Source of the DNA: Phlebopus portentosus
Taxonomy: Eukaryota > Basidiomycota > Agaricomycetes > Boletales > Boletinellaceae
Assembly: GCA_037892935.1 (NCBI GenBank)
Contig: JAYXKI010000012.1
Span: forward strand, 1,240,001 to 1,304,000
Direction: 5' to 3'
Length of the DNA: 64,000 bases
Shown: positions 57,860 through 64,000 of the stretch, in pieces
Layout: the number at the start of each line of letters is the position of its first letter
Position numbering within the stretch: the stretch's first letter is position 1
The notes under the pieces: model-generated
What the model saw: only the letters and a program-made list of their open reading frames with translations
Database searches by the model: none
What the model was told of the DNA's origin: nothing
Program-made: the position numbers and the translations under genes

Positions 57860-58668
57860 TGCGATGATGCCAGTTATTTTTGCTTCTTGCCAAAGGTAGC
57901 ACGGGTCGTAGTCCTCGCATCGAAGGTCGACTGGGTTCAAGTTGGCTCGTCAAGCTGTCGTGCCGGCTTATATGTACGAACGAAGTCACGCCTGTGTCAC
58001 GTCTTTATACAATCACGGAAAGTGCCGTGCCAAGGTATTCCTCGATCGATAATTCCACAGTACAGTACACAGTACAATACACTCGTTGTATAGATCAATA
58101 TCATCAGGTAATCATGTGCTCAAGTGAATTACTTGTATTTAATCCTGCCTATACAAATTAAATGGACTACTGGTTGCACAAGAAGTAGATTATTAATATT
58201 GGCTATTTCTAATTCGGATACCTCTAATCTGGTAAATGATGCCGTGTGCGCTACAGCCGTTCCGAAATTTCAGGCTTTAGTTTCGACATGAACCGCGAAA
58301 CAGGATAACATCGTAGCGAGGGGGAATTGACAGACAAAATATCTTTGCTTCGGAAAATGTGACTTGCAAGAACAAGAGCATATAGATGATCTGACTCCCC
58401 GATAGATGCAAGCTTGAACGACTATTTCCGACCGTCAAGGAGTCGAAGACAGAAACTGGGTGATACACATGTGCCCCCGTGGAAGTTGCCGTTCTCGTAG
58501 TCAAATGGCCGTGTCGAAGTCATCCACGATAAAATCACCATTATTGAGGTGCTGAGACGGTGAAACACATGACTCATGAAGACAAAAGACGTCTGGGAAT
58601 GGATGCTAGCAATAAATTATACATAACTAATTTAGAAAATTCAGCGATACACTACAAGAGGTCGTTTA
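57860..58668. other. 5' flank of copy E
   Basis: About 810 bp without a coding frame. The right end (58,550-58,668) is part of the stretch duplicated at 61,970-62,095. Confidence 0.45.
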
Positions 58669-59482
58669 TTATGATTCATTTTTTTTTACCAAGCATATCG
58701 AGATAATATTGCGGCGCAGTGCCTGTAAGTAGTCAAGAACAAGAGCATATCGCAACTCGGAACAAAAGCCATCAAGAAGTCCAAAAACAAAATACAACGA
58801 TGTATACGCCGTCGCCGTATTGAAGTTTTCTGGGCGCGTTATTGTGTCCACCCGAAATCTCTTCGCCACTTGTAGACAGTCATCCGCAAAAGGATCCATT
58901 TAGGAGTCATCATAACTCGTATCTGAATCGTCTTCATCGGAGTCTCGTCTTATGACGTCCGGCTCAACTCGCCATGACACCATCTGTCTGACCCTCCTTT
59001 TCAGCACTTCCTCGTCAAGATTGTCGTAGTCTCATCAAGGTGTTTCTGAAGAGCTTGCAGAAAGTAAAGACATTGGATGAACTCGTGTGATTGCCTGAGT
59101 TCCCATTCACACGATGTAACTGGCATCCATTGCTAACAGTTGAACGTCAATTTGAAACCAGGACCCGTATTCATTACAGTAAAAGGCCTGGTGAATGCTT
59201 ACCAAACTTTCATCCTTCCCTGCAGACTGCACAGAATCATTCCCATACGTCGCTCCGTAGTATCCTCATCCCGACGTTCAGCTGCCAGAGTGAACACGCC
59301 AACATGAAGCTCCCAGTAAAGGATAGAAAAGGCATTGGAGCGACGACGTCCTCGTAATTCGTTCCGAGCTCAGACCCGTGTGATCTTTCCCTTGGAGGCA
59401 CCTTTGTGATAAGTGCATCTGCCTTCGCGTAATATACCTTAGGAACGTTATTCGTTGATGGTAAGGGAGGTGTGAGCTTCAT
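58669..59482 (-). pseudogene. Array copy F: decayed fragment with internal deletion
   Basis: The right half matches copy D almost base for base (59,035-59,480 against 55,085-55,620), but about 85 bp are missing after CTTCCCTGCAGA. That deletion removes the region encoding the segment between CSMQYQRR and IEGKLAL. The motif region reads FTLAAERRDED, so E-A-K is lost here too. The left part (58,669-59,035) encodes EEVLKRRVRQMVSWRVEPDV and, after a TGA, DDCLQVAKRFRVDTITRP. That tail is shared with copy H and differs from the tails of C, E and G. Confidence 0.7.
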
Positions 59483-59858
59483 TTACAACCTAATCCTAAA
59501 TGACTAATTCATCTAAAACGGAAGACAGAAAGCGGAGGATGCCTATGTGTGTATATTAAAGTCCGGCGGAACTTGCTGTTCTTATAGTCGACATCCCTCG
59601 TGAAGTTTTTAGAAGAAAAGCTGATGGTATGATTATAATAGTCCATCACAACCGGCACTGTATACCTGGATGTGCCCATTTGATCAAAGCCCTCACCATC
59701 AGTAGATACGTGAACAGACCCATCTCCCGCACACAAGATATATTATTATAAATATTATTCGTTCTTTTGGAGGTTGTGTATTCGGTACAAATAGAAAGCA
59801 TAAGACAGCAAGATAGCATTGCGACAGAGCAAATGTGTCAGTTAGGGACTACGACCAA

Positions 59859-61742
59859 CTACTTTCCATTGACGATTTCAGCATCATCATGAACCAGCGT
59901 GTGCTCGTGTTCGCTCGATGCGATACCTTTCTGCCAGTTTTCAACACGAGAAAACTTTATTAGTTGATCCCAAATGTAAGGCATATGCGTGATGAAATCC
60001 TGCATGGTTATCGGACGGCGAACATCATCCCCGCGGCCGTTTTCGACATCACTGTCAAACCCAGCTTCGGCGTCTTGACCTCCTTTCTTGCTTCCCTGTT
60101 TATCCGATCGAGATCTCTTGGAGGCACTCTCGGAACCCTGATCTTTCCGCGATCTCTTTGAACCTGACTCATCGCGCCACTCCAATCTCTTCTGGATACT
60201 TGCCTTTAGCTTCTCTACATCGAAGCTGTCAAAATCGTCTTCGAAACTCTTGTCCAGATGCCTTTTCATGGCCCAGAGAAAGTAAAGGCATTCAACAAAT
60301 TGAACTGGGTCTGCGATATCCCAAGCACATTCGTGTACAGGCATACAAGCCTGGAAGGCCATGAGTTGCAGAATAAGACGGGTAAACTGCATACTCACCA
60401 GTCCCTCACCTATCCACTTTGATGCGTAAAGTTTGAACTTGCCTCCGACAAACGTTGCTCCGTAGACAACTTTATCCTTGAGCGAGAGCATACGTCGTTG
60501 ATACTGCATACTGCATAAATCTAGTTTAAGTTGTCGCACTGCCGTAGCAGAATCAACACGCTTGGCCTCCAGTGCAAAAGCACCCAGTTGCAGTGTCTCT
60601 GGAGGTTGCATAAGACAATGGGTGATTGCTACCTTGCTGACACCCTCCGTGACCAGCGTTGTGCCTATCTTAATCTGGAAGCTTGCGGGAGGCACTTTGA
60701 GAACAATTGCATCTGCTTTTGCTTTGTTTGAAACATGGCCGGTCTTTTTGGATGGCCGGGGAAGAGCAAGTTCCGTTTCCAGCCTATGAACGAAGGGATA
60801 AATAAAAAAGAATCTTCTCAAGGAATGCGAGAAGCACTTACATAATTTCATATCGCTCACCAGGCTCTTTCACGGATTGATAGAAAATGAGATGCAACAT
60901 GGCATCAGCCAATTCGCGTTGGGTGGCTTCGTTGAGGTTCTTGCTCACGGCATTTTTCGTGTACGACCAATTATTAAGCAAATATTCCCAAAGTCGAGGA
61001 ACGTTGGAGGATACGTCCCAAGGGATCGATGGCTTATTTGACCAAGTTTTAACTGACACCACAAAATTCTCCATGTTCGGCTCTTGAACATCGATGGTCG
61101 TCTAGAATGACTGAGTCAGCACCAGATTGTGTCAGGTCGTAGATATAGTTCACCTCAACCGATTTGAGCGCTTCTGGATATTTAACAGCCGTCCTGATAC
61201 GTTCTATTTCAGAAAGGACAGACTCGTCAGCGGAGAAAGTCGTAAACAGCCCGACGCCCGCGGCCCAATCGGTGAAAAAGGCAGGCTTTGATGCTAGTCT
61301 GGGTGCTTGATCAGAGTGGGAGCAAGAAGTCTCTAGTCAATTGACTTACTCTGATGCGGCGATGGAGACCTCCACGTCGTACATTTCAATGCTAAAACGA
61401 CATTCAATTGAAAGCCACGGATAGTAAGTCGAAGTGAAGCTACCCGTTTAGTATGATATTATATTTTTCTCTGTAGTCTTCCGGATTCTTGCCCAGTTTT
61501 CTCACCAGCGTGTCCATGACGCTAAGAACAGTATTAAAAAAATGCCTGATTTGAATGGCACAGACGTACGAGTAGACTTCCTCCCTGTCCTGGGGTTTAA
61601 TGGCATCCTCTCCGGCGGGTTCACTGGGGATGAGGCCAACATTAAGAGCAATTGATGGCCTGGGGCATGCTTCGACGACTCACCCAGACTGCACAGAGCT
61701 ACCTTCGGTATCAGCAAGAGGATTTGGCGGATTTGTGCTCAT
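59859..61742 (-). CDS. Array copy G: intact nuclease-like orphan protein (family reference)
   Basis: Eight exons: 61742-61684, 61623-61570, 61521-61444, 61391-61350, 61298-61154, 61101-60842, 60783-60399 and 60350-59859. They give 504 residues; all introns are GT-AG and all phases close. Exon lengths equal those of copy C except exons 4 and 8. Family architecture: a disordered start (MSTNPPNPLADTEGSSVQSG), a helical block (VMDTLVRKLGKNPEDYREKY), W-rich helices (FFTDWAAGVGLF, NVPRLWEYLLNNWSYTKNAV), and a core from about residue 215: ETELALPRPSK, KADAIVLK, LQLGAFALEAKR, LDLCSMQYQRRMLSLKDKVV, LYASKW. Then come CLYFLWAMKRHLDKSF, a basic segment (SKRSRKDQGSESASKRSRSD), an acidic linker and ITMQDFITHMPYIWDQLIKF. 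Asp, E-x-K and Q-x-Q-R-R in this order recall PD-(D/E)XK nucleases (inference). The basic segment suggests nuclear location. No database name is known to me. Confidence 0.82.
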
Positions 61743-62095
61743 TTCTGCTATGGACTGTTTCTATTTCGTGTCAAGTGCAATGCAGATAGGGGAGAGGAAA
61801 GGACGATGTAGACATTTTGAGAGTAAGAAACGAAACAGTCTCCTTTTATATCTAACAAAAATCGCCACAAATCGCACTTCCGGGCTTTGCCGAGTCCAAG
61901 TATCTTGTCGATTGATCTACATGTAGATACAAGATATAGATATTGAGATAATCAGACACGATAAAATCATTATTGTATCGAGCGAAAGACATGACTCACG
62001 AAGGCAAAAGACGTCTGGGAATGGATAAAAAGTAATAAATTGTACATACATAAATAATTTGGAAATTTCAGCGATACACTACAAGAGGTCGCTTA
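61743..62095. other. 5' flank of copy G
   Basis: About 350 bp; left part similar to the 5' flank of copy C, right part similar to 58,550-58,668. No gene. Confidence 0.5.
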
Positions 62096-63654
62096 TTATG
62101 ATTCATAAATTATCAAGCATATCGAGATAACATCGCGGCGCAGTGCTTGTAAGTAAACAAGAACAAGAGCACATCGCAACTCGGAACAGAAGCCATCAAG
62201 AAGTCCCAATATAAAATACAACGGTGTATGCGCCGTTCCCGAGATTGCCGTATTGAAATTTTCTGGGCGCGTTATTTTGTCCACCCGAAATTTCTTCGCC
62301 ACTTGTAGACAGTCATCCACAAAAGGATTCGTTTAGGAGTCATCATAACTCGTATCTCAATCGTCTTCGTCGGAGTCCCGTCTTATGACGTCCTGCTCAG
62401 CTCGCCATGACACCATTTGTTTGACCCTCCTTTTCAGCACTTCCTCATCAAGATCGTCGTAGTCGTCTCCGAAGCTCTCATCAAGGTGTTTCTGAAGAGC
62501 TTGCAGAAAGTAAAGACATTGGATGAACTCGTGAGGTTGCTTGAGATAGACCCATGCTGATCTTGAGCAGAGCAGCCCTTTGTGACAAGTGCATCTGCAG
62601 TCGCGTAATATACCTTAGGAACATTATTTAAGGACGGTAAGGGAAGAGCGAGCTCCGTTCCCAACCTGATCCCGGATGCATAAAAAACTGTCTTGCATGG
62701 ATACGGCGAAAACTCACACAATCTCGCAGCGTTCTTTGGCTTTCACGGATTGATAGAAAATGAGATGAATCATGGCACCAGCCAGCTCGAACTGAGTCAT
62801 TTCGTTACCTTCCATCCCAACAGAGTGCTTTGCAAATGACCAGTTATTTAATAGACGCTCCCATAGCCAAGGGGTGTCCCCAGACATGTCCCATTGGATT
62901 GTAGGATCGTCCCTGATCCAACTGTCGACATCTTTCACGAATTCAGACATATTCGGCTCCAGAACATCCATGTTTGTCTAAGGTGAGGGGAGAATCATTG
63001 ACTTGTGTGTTTCAGAGAGCACCGTTTGTCGAGGTACATACCTCCAACGACTTGACGGCTTGGGGATATTTGACATCCCTCTTGATCCTTTCCACTTCAG
63101 AAAGAGCATCCGGATCTGTCGCATGGCACATGTGCAGTTTCACGCTCTCTGACCATTCAGTCCAGAGTGACACATTTGACGCTAACCTGTAACTCCGGTT
63201 ATTGCAAGCGTGCACGATGCGTAGGAAGAGAATTCAATCACTCTGACGCCGAAACTGCAGTCTGCACAGCCTGCCTTAGAGGTTTCCAGCGCTTTCAGCT
63301 TGGTCGGAATAATGAATAAGATTGTCAATAAGGCTTGCCTAGGTTCAATGTCCCTTTTGAGGCTCTTTGGGTCGTAGCCTAACGATGCGATCAGCTTGGT
63401 CATAACACTAGACATCCTTGTCAGAGGCTCCGTGTATGTACATCATGCGAGACAGACGTACGTATGGATTTCGTCGCTCTCTAGTTGTGGGACAGAAACA
63501 TGCTCTCCAGACAGGTTGCTGTGTTGAGCACATATGTATCAGAGTAAGATACAGAAACGGGTTTCGTTACGAACCCCGGCTCGAGTGGTACGCCTCCGTC
63601 GTCTTCGCGAGAGTCTGAATCTCCGACAGGTGGATTCGGCACTCTAGTAGTCAT
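62096..63654 (-). pseudogene. Array copy H: deletion derivative lacking the core
   Basis: The start at 63654 (MTTRVPNPPVGDSDSREDDG) and N-terminal blocks are present: SSVMTKLIASLGYDPKSL, LASNVSLWTEWSESVKL, DALSEVERIKRDVKYPQAVK, MDVLEPNMSEFV, TIQWDMSGDTPWLWERLLNN and HLIFYQSVKAKERCEI. The core begins (RLGTELALPLPS, TADALVTKG) but then jumps to the exon-8 region (EFIQCLYFLQALQKHLDESF). The stretch with E-x-K and Q-R-R is missing. The exon 3/4 junction cannot be joined cleanly. The tail (EEVLKRRVKQMVSWRAEQDV, RRDSDEDD) stops at 62,370; a conserved-looking frame to 62,096 (DDCLQVAKKFRVDKITRP) follows after two stops. It could still make a shortened protein without the presumed active site. Confidence 0.65.
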
Positions 63655-63786
63655 TTCTGCATGGTCGGATAACTTTCTCTTATATTGTAACATGGAAAGA
63701 AGTTGAGAAGACCTTTATGTAATACGCGGACTACTGTAATAGCTCGAGAAGGTCACGGGGATAAAATCATGACAATCCCCATCATA
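63655..63786. other. Short region 5' of copy H
   Basis: 132 bp; presumably the promoter of copy H and the 3' flank of whatever lies at the right edge. Confidence 0.3.
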
Positions 63787-64000
63787 TCATATCATAACAA
63801 CGTATTTCACACCCGCGTTCGTCGCGAAGTCGGTGACGGTAGCGCTGGGGTACGATGAACGGTAGCGATTTACGATAGTGGCACATTCGTCAATAGTACT
63901 GCCAACGAGATTCACGGATGCTGCCTTTTTGCACGTCCTCGTCACCGATCCCGAATTTATAATCACAGGTGAGTCCTTACGCGCTGATATGTTGCGTCCG
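63787..64000 (-). CDS. Possible C-terminal end of a gene cut by the window edge
   Basis: On the minus strand an open frame runs from the window edge to TGA at 63789-63787 for about 70 residues (ends ATVTDFATNAGVKYVVMI). It has balanced composition with two Cys and no stop. No family was recognised. A plus-strand frame with a good donor (GTGAGT at 63,970) overlaps it, so the coding strand is uncertain. Confidence 0.25.
   Translation of the reverse strand, partial: GRNISARKDSPVIINSGSVTRTCKKAASVNLVGSTIDECATIVNRYRSSYPSATVTDFATNAGVKYVVMI

Noticed and set aside
48286..63654. Retroelement or DNA transposon as the driver of the array
   Set aside because: No reverse transcriptase, integrase or transposase motif, no long terminal repeats or inverted ends were seen; the copies keep introns, which argues against retrocopying.
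1..64000. CRISPR arrays, operons, Shine-Dalgarno sites and other prokaryotic features
   Set aside because: Introns and gene families show a fungal nuclear genome; the simple repeats found are microsatellites and coding repeats without spacer structure.

Overview
The window reads as nuclear DNA of a filamentous basidiomycete, probably an Agaricomycete (inference). Genes are dense and cut by many introns of about 47-70 bp with GT-AG ends, codons are slightly GC-rich, and several families are typical of mushrooms: DUF6534 membrane proteins, expanded F-box proteins, a Rua1-type regulator and expanded orphan families. I saw no prokaryotic operon, CRISPR array, rRNA or convincing tRNA.

Layout. 1-10 kb: ATG22 (minus strand), a small AT-hook gene, a decayed member of an orphan family, a decayed partial copy of ATG22, a frameshifted member of another expanded family, and an AlkB-type dioxygenase. 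10-23 kb: a DUF6534 seven-helix membrane protein with a 16-nt microexon, a 3.4-kb gene-free region, a large Rua1-type regulator, then 2.8 kb without a gene. 23-37 kb: three more members of the orphan family (here called DGW, after its conserved G-W-I core) around a p24 cargo-receptor gene. 38-48 kb: an F-box gene and its decayed neighbour, a small SUMO-like gene, a secreted Ser/Gly-rich protein, and a second type of F-box gene.

48-63.7 kb: an array of eight copies of one uncharacterised family (copies A-H in map order). Copies A and B are on the plus strand and C-H on the minus strand. Three copies (C, E and G) have open frames through the whole gene. The two checked base by base, C and G, share an eight-exon structure with nearly identical exon lengths. 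The other five are truncated, frameshifted or internally deleted. The core of the family has a D...E-(A/S)-K-R...Q-x-Q-R-R pattern that recalls PD-(D/E)XK nucleases (inference from motifs only).

The two orphan families are the most interesting content. The DGW family combines a conserved globular domain of about 150 residues with long disordered tails; two members have a predicted N-terminal hydrophobic segment encoded just behind an intron at the start codon. The nuclease-like array shows repeated birth and decay by local duplication. The housekeeping genes (ATG22, AlkB, p24, SUMO) have no visible functional link to these families; the region looks like ordinary euchromatin into which fast-evolving families have expanded.
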